64,000 bases of DNA from assembly GCA_965223465.1 (NCBI GenBank), contig OZ245025.1:3038001-3102000 (forward strand), written 5' to 3'. Position 1 is the first letter of the stretch. Each line of letters begins with the position of its first letter. Under the pieces are notes generated by a model. It was not told the DNA's origin and did no database searches. It saw nothing but the letters and a program-made list of their open reading frames with translations. The stretch comes from JAAELZ01 sp965223465. GTDB lineage: Bacteria > Pseudomonadota > Gammaproteobacteria > Arenicellales > Poriferihabitantaceae. The translations under genes were made by a program, and so were the position numbers. Shown in pieces: positions 7,892-17,379 of this stretch.

Positions 7892-10800
7892 ATGACAAGT
7901 CGAGGCGTTTTACCTCCCCGACATGGGTTATACGACCCAGCCAATGAGCACGACGCTTGTGGCGTTGGGTTTGTTGCCAATATTAAAGGTAAACCCAGTT
8001 ACGAAATTATTCAGAATGGTCTGAAGATACTGCAACGATTAGAACATCGAGGCGCGGTTGGTGCTGATCCCAAAGCAGGCGATGGCGCGGGAATATTGTT
8101 TCAAGTACCGCATGATTTTTTTGCCGCTAGCGTAGACTTTCACTTACCCGACTCAGGGGAGTATGCGGTCGGTATGCTTTTCTTGCCCAAAGAAATCAAC
8201 GCCCAGAATAGTGCGGTCAAGCTAATTGAAAAAATTATTAAGCAAGAAAATCATACGGTTCTAGGCTGGCGAGATGTACCCATAGATAATACCGATCTCG
8301 GCGTATCCGTAAAGCCCACCGAGCCAGCCATGAAGCAGATATTTATTGCACGTGGAGCAGAATGCGCTGATAGAGACGCATTCGAGCGCAAGCTTTTCGT
8401 AATACGAAAAATGATCGAAAACAGTGCAATGCATGGTGCACAAAGCATAGATCAATTGTATTTCACCTCTTTATCCACACGGGTGATCAACTATAAAGGT
8501 ATGTTGCTGGCTGATCAGGTGGCTACTTACTTTAAGGACTTATCTGATGAGCGTATGCAGTCTGCGATGGCTTTGGTGCATCAGCGCTTTTCAACCAATA
8601 CTTTTCCTACCTGGGAATTGGCTCATCCATTTAGGTTGATCGCGCATAACGGTGAAATTAATACGGTGCGGGGGAATAAAAACTGGATGGCTGCACGTCG
8701 CCATTCGATGTCTACAGCGTTATTTGGTGACGATCTGGAAAAAATATGGCCACTGATTGATGAGCGTCAATCCGATTCTGCCTGTTTTGATAATACGCTT
8801 GAATTATTGTTGTTATCGGGATATTCCTTGTCGCACGCGATGATGATGCTGATTCCCGAGGCTTGGTCCTCTAACCCGTTAATGGAAAAACAGCAGCGTG
8901 CATTTTACGAGTATCATGCTGCGTTGATGGAGCCGTGGGACGGCCCCGCAGCGGTTGCCTTCACCGATGGTCGACAAATAGGTGCGACTTTGGATAGAAA
9001 CGGTTTACGTCCAGCGCGTTATTTGGTTACCGATGATGACCTGTGCGTGATGGCGTCCGAAATGGGTGTACTGGAAATTCCAGAGCACAAAATAGTAAAA
9101 AAATGGCGCTTGCAGCCGGGTAAGATGTTTCTGATTGATCTTGAAGAAGGTCGAATTATTGATGATGCGGAAATTAAATCAGACCTTGCCGAGACTCACC
9201 CGTATAGAGAATGGTTGGATACTTCGCAACTATATGTACATGATCTACCACCTGTAGTAGGGGCGATGGCGCCTGATGCGCAGACCTTGTTGAATACGCA
9301 ACAAGCATTTGGCTATACCCAGGAAGAAATTAAATTTCTGCTAAGACCGATGCTTGAAACCGGTATGGAAGCAACGGGCTCCATGGGAACAGATACGCCA
9401 CCTTCGGTCCTATCGAGTCAATCCAAGCATCTTTCAACCTATTTTAAGCAGAATTTTGCGCAAGTAACCAACCCACCGATCGACCCGATTCGTGAGGATG
9501 TGGTCATGTCGCTTGTGTCTTTCATTGGTCCTCGCCCGAATTTGTTGGTCCATGACCAAGCAGGTCAATCCAAACGCTTGGCGACGGTGCAACCGATACT
9601 CACTAACAGTGAGCTGGAAGCGATTCGCAAAATTGAAGATCGATCAGACGATTTCATGACCCGCACCATCGATATTTGCTATCCGGCGGAAAAAGGCGCG
9701 GCAGGGATGAAGCCCGCACTGGGCGAAATAACGCGTTGGGCGGAAGCGTTGGTACGTCGGGGCAACAATATTTTAATTTTGTCGGATCGTTGGGTTGATA
9801 TAGACAATATTGCAATTCCAGCGTTACTGGCAACCGCTGCGGTGCATCATCATCTGATTAAAAAGGGCTTGCGAACCCAGACTGGTCTGGTGGTAGAAAC
9901 CGGCGCAGCCATAGAAGTGCATCATTTTGCCACCCTTGCAGGTTATGGTGCTGAGGCGATCAATCCTTATCTTGCCTTGGACACCATTCAGTCTGAGCTG
10001 GGCAATCTTAAAGTATCGATGGATTTCGATACGGCGCGAGATCGTTATATTAAAGCAATCGGTAAAGGCTTGAAAAAAGTGATGTCGAAAATGGGAATAT
10101 CGACTTATCAATCGTATTGCGGCGCCCAGATTTTTGACGCGATTGGATTGTCCAGCGATTTTGTAGCCCAATATTTCACCGGCACCAACACCACAATAGA
10201 AGGTGCGGGTTTGGAAGAAATTGCCGAGGAGACTTTCCGTTGGCATCGCAACGCGCATGGTAACAATCCGATTTATAAACATCATTTACACGTGGGTGGT
10301 GATTACGCCTTGCGCCTAAGGGGTGAACGGCATGCGTGGACGTCCGAATCGGTTTCTCAATTGCAACACGCGGTGCGTGGCAATGATTGGCCAAGTTATC
10401 AAGCCTTTGCCAAGGAACTCAATGAGCAACAGGGGCGTTTGCTAAATTTGCGCGGCTTATTTCGATTCAATTACGCACCCATTCCGGTACCTATAGATCA
10501 TGTAGAGCCTGCCAGTCTAATTGTGAAGCGCTTTGCGACCGGAGCGATGTCATTTGGCTCTATTTCTTATGAAGCACACTCAACTCTAGCGCGTGCGATG
10601 AATGAATTGGGCGGTAAATCAAACACTGGCGAGGGGGGTGAAGAAGCGTCTCGGTTTAACCCGCTGAAAGATGGCTCGATGAATCCAGAACGCTCTGCGA
10701 TCAAGCAAATAGCCTCTGGCCGGTTTGGGGTCACGACTGAATATCTGGTCAACGCTGATGATATTCAAATTAAAATGGCGCAGGGTGCCAAGCCAGGCGA

Positions 10801-12493
10801 AGGTGGGCAGTTGCCTGGTCATAAAGTCAATCAGCAAATCGCCAGTGTCAGACATTCGACTCCAGGTGTAGGGTTGATTTCTCCGCCGCCGCATCACGAT
10901 ATCTATTCCATAGAAGATTTAGCACAGCTGATCCATGATTTAAAAAATGTCAATCCACAGGCGCGTGTATCGGTCAAGCTGGTCTCTGAGGTTGGGGTGG
11001 GGACGGTCGCGGCTGGGGTTTCAAAAGCACACGCAGATCACGTAACCATTTCTGGTTATGATGGAGGTACCGGGGCGAGCCCGTTGACTTCTATCAGGCA
11101 TGCCGGGTCAGCTTGGGAAATTGGTCTGGCTGAAACGCACCAAACCCTGGTGCTAAATAATTTGCGTAGTCGCATTTGTGTTCAAGCTGATGGTGGGTTG
11201 CGAACGGGTCGAGATGTGGTGATCGCAGCGCTATTGGGTGCGGATGAATTTGGATTCGCGACCGCGCCGCTCATTGCCCAAGGTTGTATTATGATGCGTA
11301 AATGCCATCTCAATACTTGTCCAGTAGGAGTTGCGACCCAGGATCCAGAATTGCGTAAACGCTTTAAGGGCAAACCCGAGCATGTAATTAATTACTTCTT
11401 TTTTGTGGCTGAAGAAGTCCGACAGCTTATGTCACGGCTGGGTTATCGCAGTATGAATGAGATGATTGGCCAGAGTCAAAGCCTGGATTCACGCAAAGCA
11501 GTGCACCACTGGAAAGCCAAAGGGCTGGATTTTTCGCGGGTTCTGGCCAAACCAGAAGCAGCCGAGGGTGTGGAGATTTATCAGAGCATTGCCCAAGAAC
11601 ATGGTCTTGAGAAGGCCTTGGATAACCAGCTGATTGAGCAAGCTAAACCAGCGCTAGACGAAGCCAAGCCAGTGCAGATTAAAACACAGGTATTTAACTA
11701 TAACCGTACCATCGGAGCGATGTTATCCGGAGAGGTAGCGCGTCGTTATGGGCACGCTGGTCTACCTGATGACACCATCCATATCAAAGCAGAAGGGTGT
11801 GCGGGACAATCGTTCGGTGCTTGGTTGGCAAAGGGGGTGACCATAGAGTTAGCTGGAGAAGCCAACGATTATGTTGGAAAGGGATTGTCCGGAGGGCGAT
11901 TAGCAATCTATCCGCATGCCGATTCACAAATTCAAGCTGAAGAGAATATTATTGTCGGAAATACCGTGTTGTATGGTGCGATTACTGGCGAAGCCTATTT
12001 TCGTGGCGTAGGGGGAGAACGTTTCTGTGTGCGTAACTCGGGTGCAACTGCAGTGGTTGAAGGTGTTGGAGATCACGGTTGTGAGTACATGACGGGTGGC
12101 GTAATGGTTTGCTTGGGTGAAACCGGGCGTAATTTTGCGGCAGGGATGTCCGGTGGTATGGCCTACGTACTGGATGAATCCGGTAAGTTTTCCGAACGTT
12201 GTAACCAGGAAATGGTCGAACTCGAACCGGTTGAAGAAGATGGAGGTGTGACCGCAGAGCAGGTGCTTGCCGATTTAACCCAGTACGATGAAACCCGGCT
12301 GAAAGCGCTCATTGAAAACCATAAACGTTATACCAATAGCGCAGTTGCCCAGCGCATATTGGAGGACTGGCAGAATGCGCGAAGTCAATTTGTTAAGGTT
12401 ATGCCGGTTGATTTCAAGCGCGCGCTCTGCGAGCAGTATGCGGCGATAAAGTCCAATGAGCAACAAACAATGCGGGAGGTTGCCAATGGGTAA
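7892..12493 (+). CDS. gltB: Glutamate synthase (NADPH) large subunit
   Basis: GOGAT alpha subunit: hydrolyses glutamine and transfers ammonia to 2-oxoglutarate, giving glutamate. Domains in order: class II glutamine amidotransferase whose nucleophile is Cys23 (HDACGVGF), implying removal of a 22-residue propeptide; central domain; FMN-binding synthase domain (ISGYDGGTGASPLTS); 3Fe-4S cluster cysteines in GCIMMRKCHLNTCPVGVATQ; C-terminal GXGXG beta-helix (NDYVGKGLSGGRLAIYP). At 1533 residues it is full length. A GAGGA ribosome site precedes the ATG. The 3' end overlaps gltD by eight bases. Confidence 0.98.
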   Translation: MTSRGVLPPRHGLYDPANEHDACGVGFVANIKGKPSYEIIQNGLKILQRLEHRGAVGADPKAGDGAGILFQVPHDFFAASVDFHLPDSGEYAVGMLFLPKEINAQNSAVKLIEKIIKQENHTVLGWRDVPIDNTDLGVSVKPTEPAMKQIFIARGAECADRDAFERKLFVIRKMIENSAMHGAQSIDQLYFTSLSTRVINYKGMLLADQVATYFKDLSDERMQSAMALVHQRFSTNTFPTWELAHPFRLIAHNGEINTVRGNKNWMAARRHSMSTALFGDDLEKIWPLIDERQSDSACFDNTLELLLLSGYSLSHAMMMLIPEAWSSNPLMEKQQRAFYEYHAALMEPWDGPAAVAFTDGRQIGATLDRNGLRPARYLVTDDDLCVMASEMGVLEIPEHKIVKKWRLQPGKMFLIDLEEGRIIDDAEIKSDLAETHPYREWLDTSQLYVHDLPPVVGAMAPDAQTLLNTQQAFGYTQEEIKFLLRPMLETGMEATGSMGTDTPPSVLSSQSKHLSTYFKQNFAQVTNPPIDPIREDVVMSLVSFIGPRPNLLVHDQAGQSKRLATVQPILTNSELEAIRKIEDRSDDFMTRTIDICYPAEKGAAGMKPALGEITRWAEALVRRGNNILILSDRWVDIDNIAIPALLATAAVHHHLIKKGLRTQTGLVVETGAAIEVHHFATLAGYGAEAINPYLALDTIQSELGNLKVSMDFDTARDRYIKAIGKGLKKVMSKMGISTYQSYCGAQIFDAIGLSSDFVAQYFTGTNTTIEGAGLEEIAEETFRWHRNAHGNNPIYKHHLHVGGDYALRLRGERHAWTSESVSQLQHAVRGNDWPSYQAFAKELNEQQGRLLNLRGLFRFNYAPIPVPIDHVEPASLIVKRFATGAMSFGSISYEAHSTLARAMNELGGKSNTGEGGEEASRFNPLKDGSMNPERSAIKQIASGRFGVTTEYLVNADDIQIKMAQGAKPGEGGQLPGHKVNQQIASVRHSTPGVGLISPPPHHDIYSIEDLAQLIHDLKNVNPQARVSVKLVSEVGVGTVAAGVSKAHADHVTISGYDGGTGASPLTSIRHAGSAWEIGLAETHQTLVLNNLRSRICVQADGGLRTGRDVVIAALLGADEFGFATAPLIAQGCIMMRKCHLNTCPVGVATQDPELRKRFKGKPEHVINYFFFVAEEVRQLMSRLGYRSMNEMIGQSQSLDSRKAVHHWKAKGLDFSRVLAKPEAAEGVEIYQSIAQEHGLEKALDNQLIEQAKPALDEAKPVQIKTQVFNYNRTIGAMLSGEVARRYGHAGLPDDTIHIKAEGCAGQSFGAWLAKGVTIELAGEANDYVGKGLSGGRLAIYPHADSQIQAEENIIVGNTVLYGAITGEAYFRGVGGERFCVRNSGATAVVEGVGDHGCEYMTGGVMVCLGETGRNFAAGMSGGMAYVLDESGKFSERCNQEMVELEPVEEDGGVTAEQVLADLTQYDETRLKALIENHKRYTNSAVAQRILEDWQNARSQFVKVMPVDFKRALCEQYAAIKSNEQQTMREVANG

Positions 12494-13940
12494 ACCAACT
12501 GGATTTCTTGAAATTAAGCGCCAAGAGCGCAGTTATGCGCCAGTTAAAGAGCGGCTTAAGACTTTCAAAGAATTTGTGATCGATCTCAGTGATGATGAGC
12601 TGAGTAATCAGGGCGCGCGTTGTATGGATTGCGGCATTCCTTATTGTCACCAAGGTTGCCCGTTAGACAATAATATTCCCGATTGGAATGATTTGGTTTA
12701 CCATCGTAGCTGGCAGGCAGCACTCAAGCAACTCCATTCAACCAACAACTTTCCAGAATTCACTGGAAGAGTTTGCCCTGCACCATGTCAGGAATCCTGT
12801 ACGCTGAACATTGATGATGCGCCAGTAACAATCAAAACGATTGAGCAGGCGATTGCTGACAAAGGGTGGGAGAACAATTGGATTACCCCACAAGTGGCAA
12901 GGCATAAAACGGGTAAGCGGGTTGCGATTATTGGTTCTGGCCCGGCGGGCTTGGCTTGTGCACAACAGCTTGCACGCGCTGGACATCAAGTCGATGTGTA
13001 TGAAAAACAGGCGCGAATTGGCGGTTTGTTACGTTATGGTATTCCCGATTTCAAGCTGGATAAAGCTGTGATTGATCGGCGTATGGCGCAGATGCGACGC
13101 GAAGGGGTTAGTTTTCATACCAATATTCATATCGGTGTTGAGTTGAAAATGGGGAAGCTATGGGAGAAATTTAATGCGATCGTATTAGCGGTCGGATCGG
13201 AAAAGCCAAGAGATTTACCCGTGGAAGGCAGGGAGCTTAACGGGGTGCACTTTGCCATGGAGTTTTTACGCAAGAACACCGCCTGGGTGCAGGGCGATAT
13301 TATCGCTGATAAGCCTGAAATTAGTGCCCAGGATAAACATGTTCTGGTTATTGGTGGGGGAGATACAGGCTCGGATTGTATCGGGACATCCAATCGTCAC
13401 GGTGCGGCGTCGGTTACCCAAATCGAAATTATGCCAAAACCACCCGAACACGAAAATAAAGATTTAGTATGGCCGGATTGGCCGAATAAATTGCGGACTT
13501 CGAGTTCACAGGAAGAAGGGTGCGAGCGTTTGTGGAGCGTCATGACTAAACGTTTTGTGGATGATGGCGAAGGCAACGTTAAAGCCGCTATTTGCGCGAA
13601 AGTTGATTGGTTACAAGATGACGATGGTAACTGGAATATGCGTGAAGTCCCAGAATCTGAGTTTGAGATCAAAGCAGATTTAGTCACCCTGGCAATGGGT
13701 TTTGTCCATCCCGTGCAGGAGGGGATGCTTGATGCGCTAGATGTAGATTTTGATGAGCGAGGAAATGTCAGGGCGACAACCGAAGGTGAGCTTGCTTATC
13801 AAACCTCGGTCGAAGGGGTTTTTGCGACCGGTGATGCCCGTCGGGGCCAGTCGCTCGTCGTATGGGCGATTCGAGAAGGGCGCCAAGCAGCACGCGAAGT
13901 CGATGCCTATCTGGTGGGCAAGAGTGATTTACCGAGGTAA
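12486..13940 (+). CDS. gltD: Glutamate synthase small subunit
   Basis: GOGAT beta subunit, which passes electrons from NADPH through FAD and Fe-S clusters to GltB. The ATG at 12486 is chosen because GGGAGG lies six bases upstream and MGKPTGFLEIKRQ is the family N-terminus; a start at 12456 would add ten unrelated residues. The N-terminal Fe-S domain has the two cysteine clusters CMDCGIPYCHQGCP and CPAPCQESC. The FAD Rossmann motif is IIGSGPAGLACAQQLARAGH and the NADPH motif is VIGGGDTGSDCIGTS, with ATGDARRGQSLVVWAI near the end. It overlaps gltB and its last codons carry the hemE ribosome site. Confidence 0.97.
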   Translation: MGKPTGFLEIKRQERSYAPVKERLKTFKEFVIDLSDDELSNQGARCMDCGIPYCHQGCPLDNNIPDWNDLVYHRSWQAALKQLHSTNNFPEFTGRVCPAPCQESCTLNIDDAPVTIKTIEQAIADKGWENNWITPQVARHKTGKRVAIIGSGPAGLACAQQLARAGHQVDVYEKQARIGGLLRYGIPDFKLDKAVIDRRMAQMRREGVSFHTNIHIGVELKMGKLWEKFNAIVLAVGSEKPRDLPVEGRELNGVHFAMEFLRKNTAWVQGDIIADKPEISAQDKHVLVIGGGDTGSDCIGTSNRHGAASVTQIEIMPKPPEHENKDLVWPDWPNKLRTSSSQEEGCERLWSVMTKRFVDDGEGNVKAAICAKVDWLQDDDGNWNMREVPESEFEIKADLVTLAMGFVHPVQEGMLDALDVDFDERGNVRATTEGELAYQTSVEGVFATGDARRGQSLVVWAIREGRQAAREVDAYLVGKSDLPR

Positions 13941-13945
13941 ACGTG

Positions 13946-15010
13946 GTGGTTGAACTTAAAAATGATCGTTTTCTGCGCGCTTTGCGACGTGAGTCAACCG
14001 ACTGCACGCCGGTGTGGATTATGCGTCAAGCCGGGCGCTATTTACCTGAATATAGAGCGACACGGAAAAAAGCGGGTGATTTTCTCACCCTGTGTAAAAC
14101 GCCCGAGTTAGCCTGCAAAGTAACGCTACAACCACTGGAACGATTTGAACTCGATGCTGCCATCTTGTTTTCGGATATCCTGACCATTCCAGATGCCATG
14201 GGCCTCGGATTAAGCCTGAATGAAGGTGTGGGTCCAAAGTTTGCGCATCCGGTGCGAAGTGTAAAAGCTATCGATGCCTTACCCAAAATTGATGTACATG
14301 AGGAATTGGCTTACGTATTTGATGCGGTGCGCCTGATTCGGTCTGAATTAGCCGGACGGGTGCCCTTAATTGGCTTTACCGGTAGCCCATGGACGCTGAT
14401 GACGTATATGGTAGAAGGTGGCGGGAGTAAAGATTTTCGTTATGCCAAAGGGTTGCTGCATAGTGAGCCAAAGGCTTCACACCAATTGTTAGCAAAAGTC
14501 AGCGACATAGTTTTCGCGTACTTAAAGGCACAGGTAGAAGCAGGTGCTCAGGCCCTGATGGTATTTGATACCTGGGGAGGCGCTTTATCTACGCCACAAT
14601 ACCTGGAGTTCTCTTTGGCGTATATGTGGAAGATCGTTAATGAACTAAAGCAAGATAAAAAAACAAAAAACACGCCCGTCACCCTATTTAGTAAAGGCGG
14701 GGGTCTGTGGTTGGAGCAAATTGCGGCGACCGGCTGTGAAGGCGTAGGTCTGGATTGGGCAACCTCAATAAAATATGCGCGTGAGCTGATTGGAGAGCGG
14801 GTCGCCTTACAGGGCAATATGGATCCAACCGTATTGTACGCTGATGCAAAAACAGTAAAGCGTGAAGTGAAATCAATTATTGATGAGTTTGGTGATCACC
14901 CCGGCCATATTTTTAACCTAGGACACGGTATACATCCAGGCATTGATCCCGATAACGTTAAAGTTCTGGTTGATACTGTGCACCAGTATTCTGCAAAGAC
15001 TAGCCAATAA
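13946..15010 (+). CDS. hemE: Uroporphyrinogen decarboxylase
   Basis: Decarboxylates the four acetate side chains of uroporphyrinogen III to coproporphyrinogen III in haem synthesis. Signatures: TPVWIMRQAGRYLPEYR near the N-terminus, then LQPLERFELDAAILFSDIL and GFTGSPWTLMTYMVEGGGS; the C-terminal part has GNMDPTVLY and FNLGHGIHPG. Length of about 354 is normal. Two GTG codons (13943 and 13946) can start it; GAGGT at 13934-13938 is better spaced for 13946, and VELKND then aligns with the usual N-terminus. It begins only a few bases after gltD, so haem synthesis is here coupled to glutamate synthase. Confidence 0.96.
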   Translation: MVELKNDRFLRALRRESTDCTPVWIMRQAGRYLPEYRATRKKAGDFLTLCKTPELACKVTLQPLERFELDAAILFSDILTIPDAMGLGLSLNEGVGPKFAHPVRSVKAIDALPKIDVHEELAYVFDAVRLIRSELAGRVPLIGFTGSPWTLMTYMVEGGGSKDFRYAKGLLHSEPKASHQLLAKVSDIVFAYLKAQVEAGAQALMVFDTWGGALSTPQYLEFSLAYMWKIVNELKQDKKTKNTPVTLFSKGGGLWLEQIAATGCEGVGLDWATSIKYARELIGERVALQGNMDPTVLYADAKTVKREVKSIIDEFGDHPGHIFNLGHGIHPGIDPDNVKVLVDTVHQYSAKTSQ

Positions 15011-15175
15011 GTACAATATTGATCGGCAGGGTTTGGTTTGTCAATGAGCTGCCAGCGCTATTGATATTAAGCGCAGCATTGCTAGTAACATCAGTAACTT
15101 ATGAACGACCAGCAGTAAGATTAGGCCGCTACTTGATTTAACTTTATGTAAATATAAATTCGCTCTGGTGCCTGC

Positions 15176-16132
15176 ATGCAACAAGAAAACCGCTTAGCGC
15201 ATTTCCCGATCACCTTTTTCGCCATCGTCATGGGTTTATCTGGGCTGGCTCTAGCCTGGCGCAAAGCAGGGCAGGTAATGGCGTTTGGGCTGAACCCACA
15301 AGGCTTGATTGCGTTAATAGCGGCAGGTGTATTTATTTTGCTGAGTGTGGCTTACCTCATCAAGCTGGTCAAATATCGTGATGCGGTTCTGGTAGAGTTA
15401 AGCCATCCGGTTAAATCCAATTTTTTCCCGGCTGTCACCATTTCCATTGTACTCCTGGCAGCGTTGGTTTTACCGTATTCGAAGGGGCTGTCAAATTGGT
15501 TGTTTACGGTGGGCGCGTTGGGTCACTTGGTTTTTACCTTTTGGGTGTTTAATAACTGGATATTCGAAACGGATATACAAAACGCACATAAGAATCCATC
15601 GTGGTTTATTCCGGTAGTGGGTAATATTTTAATGCCGATTGTGGCGGTTCCACTCGGGATGGAGGAGGTGGGCTGGTTCTTTTTTAGCATAGGGTTTGTG
15701 TTCTGGATGGTTTTATTTACCATTTTTATGCATCGAATTTTCTTTTTCGATCCACTTCCGCCGCAACTGACGCCGACTTTATTTATTCTGATCGCACCAC
15801 CCGCAATCGGCTTCATTTCATATCTCAGCTTAAATGGTTACGTGGATAATTTTGCTGAGATTCTTTATTACTTTGGGTTGTTTATCACTTTTTTCCTACT
15901 ATCGCAGTTTCGGCGTTTTGCGCACTTACCATTTTTTCTATCCTGGTGGGCTTATTCATTCCCACTAGCCGCGATTACCATCGCCTCATTTGCTTACTAT
16001 GAACAGATGCAGTATATGCCAGTAGGATGGATAGCGTTAGGTCTACTGGGTTTGCTAAGCGCTGTAATTGTGGGCCTGATGCTCAGAACTGTCTCAACTA
16101 TGCTGAGAAAAGGCATTTGTATTCCAGAGTAA
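15176..16132 (+). CDS. TehA/SLAC1-family anion channel or dicarboxylate transporter
   Basis: A 318-residue membrane protein with about ten hydrophobic helices, starting with RLAHFPITFFAIVMGLSGLALAWRKA, the hallmark of the TehA/SLAC1 family (LxxxPxxxFxxxMGxxGLAxAW). Other family-like stretches are PVVGNILMPIVAVPLG and PPAIGFISYLSL. Bacterial relatives include TehA (tellurite resistance locus) and C4-dicarboxylate/malate channels; plant SLAC1 passes chloride and nitrate. It stands alone, 165 bases after hemE and 68 before argE. A TehB-like methyltransferase occurs at 40.7 kb, but the distance gives no reason to pair them. The transported anion is not known. Confidence 0.82.
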   Translation: MQQENRLAHFPITFFAIVMGLSGLALAWRKAGQVMAFGLNPQGLIALIAAGVFILLSVAYLIKLVKYRDAVLVELSHPVKSNFFPAVTISIVLLAALVLPYSKGLSNWLFTVGALGHLVFTFWVFNNWIFETDIQNAHKNPSWFIPVVGNILMPIVAVPLGMEEVGWFFFSIGFVFWMVLFTIFMHRIFFFDPLPPQLTPTLFILIAPPAIGFISYLSLNGYVDNFAEILYYFGLFITFFLLSQFRRFAHLPFFLSWWAYSFPLAAITIASFAYYEQMQYMPVGWIALGLLGLLSAVIVGLMLRTVSTMLRKGICIPE

Positions 16133-16200
16133 TCGTAGACTCAAGTCAAGCTGGCTACGCCTATCGTGATATTCATAGCAACGGGTGATACACTTCGCGC

Positions 16201-17379
16201 ATGAACCTTGCGCGCACGCTTAATATTCTCAAAGACTTAATTGCCTTTGATACGACCAGTCGAAACTCAAATCTTGCCATAATTGAGTATATCCAGCGAT
16301 TATTGGATGAACTCAAGATTCCACACGAATTGACGTTCAACCATGAAAAATCCAAGGCGAACATATTTGCCACGATAGGAGACCCTTCCCGGTCTGGTTT
16401 GGTTTTGTCAGGTCATACGGATGTGGTACCGGTGGATGGTCAGGATTGGGCTAGCGATCCATTTACGCTAGAACAGCGAGATAATAAACTGTTCGGTCGT
16501 GGTACCTGCGACATGAAGGGCTTTATTGCGGTATGTCTAGCGATGGCCGAATCATTCAAATTAGCAGATTTACCCATCCCGATACATTTTGCGTTCTCGT
16601 ATGACGAGGAGGTGGGTTGCATTGGCGTGCATGAACTCATTGCGGAACTGAGTAAACGTGAGGTTAAACCCCTAGCTTGTGTGGTGGGGGAACCAACCAA
16701 TATGCAAATTGTAAGTGCGCATAAAGGGATGCTTGATAAGGTGTGCACGATTACGGGTTGTGCAGGGCATTCAAGTTTGCCCGATCAAGGGGTGAATGCA
16801 ATTGCAAGTGCGGCCAAACTCATTAGTTTTTTGCACCAACTAAGTGAAGAGATTAAACAAAATGGCCCATTTGACGCCCGCTTTACGCCACCGCATAGCA
16901 CCATACATGTGGGTAAAATTGAGGGTGGTGTGGCGGTCAATATCATCCCAGAGCATTGCCAGTTCGAATTTGAAATTCGCAATATTCCTACCCAAGATCC
17001 CGTGGACATTGCGGCCAAATTAGAACGATTTGCCGCTGAGAAAGTGTTACCAGAAATGCAGGTGGTTTCAACGAAAAGTGCTATTCAATGGCATATAAAC
17101 TCGGTATTTCCTGGCCTGGATACAACTGATGATGCCGAGTTAATTAAGTGGATGCGCCGTGCGTTGAATAGCAAAAACCGCTTGGGTGCTGTCAGTTACG
17201 GTACGGAAGCAGGTTTATTTTCTGAAATAGGTGTCCAGACCATTGTTTGTGGTCCAGGCTCGATTGAGCAGGCCCATCGCCCTGATGAATTTGTCACTCT
17301 GAGCGAGCTCGAAGCCTGTCTTGACTTCATGCACGCGAGTATTCGGCATTTGCAGAATGGTGACTTACCCTTTGCATGA
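16201..17379 (+). CDS. argE: Acetylornithine deacetylase
   Basis: M20-family amidohydrolase that releases acetate from N2-acetylornithine in arginine synthesis. Motifs: SGHTDVVPVDGQDW with the first metal ligands, GRGTCDMKGFIA with the bridging Asp, DEEVGCIGV with the catalytic Glu pair, VVGEPTNMQ, and AHKGMLD at the start of the dimerisation domain; GPGSIEQAHRPDEF carries the last metal-ligand His. The 392-residue length fits ArgE; succinyl-diaminopimelate desuccinylase (DapE) is a related alternative but lacks the HKGMLD/EQAHRPDEF combination. It overlaps the following fol gene by four bases (ATGA). Confidence 0.93.
   Translation: MNLARTLNILKDLIAFDTTSRNSNLAIIEYIQRLLDELKIPHELTFNHEKSKANIFATIGDPSRSGLVLSGHTDVVPVDGQDWASDPFTLEQRDNKLFGRGTCDMKGFIAVCLAMAESFKLADLPIPIHFAFSYDEEVGCIGVHELIAELSKREVKPLACVVGEPTNMQIVSAHKGMLDKVCTITGCAGHSSLPDQGVNAIASAAKLISFLHQLSEEIKQNGPFDARFTPPHSTIHVGKIEGGVAVNIIPEHCQFEFEIRNIPTQDPVDIAAKLERFAAEKVLPEMQVVSTKSAIQWHINSVFPGLDTTDDAELIKWMRRALNSKNRLGAVSYGTEAGLFSEIGVQTIVCGPGSIEQAHRPDEFVTLSELEACLDFMHASIRHLQNGDLPFA

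Noticed and set aside
9824..10394. Two minus-strand frames inside gltB
   Set aside because: They lie wholly within the intact 1533-codon gltB and carry no recognisable domain.
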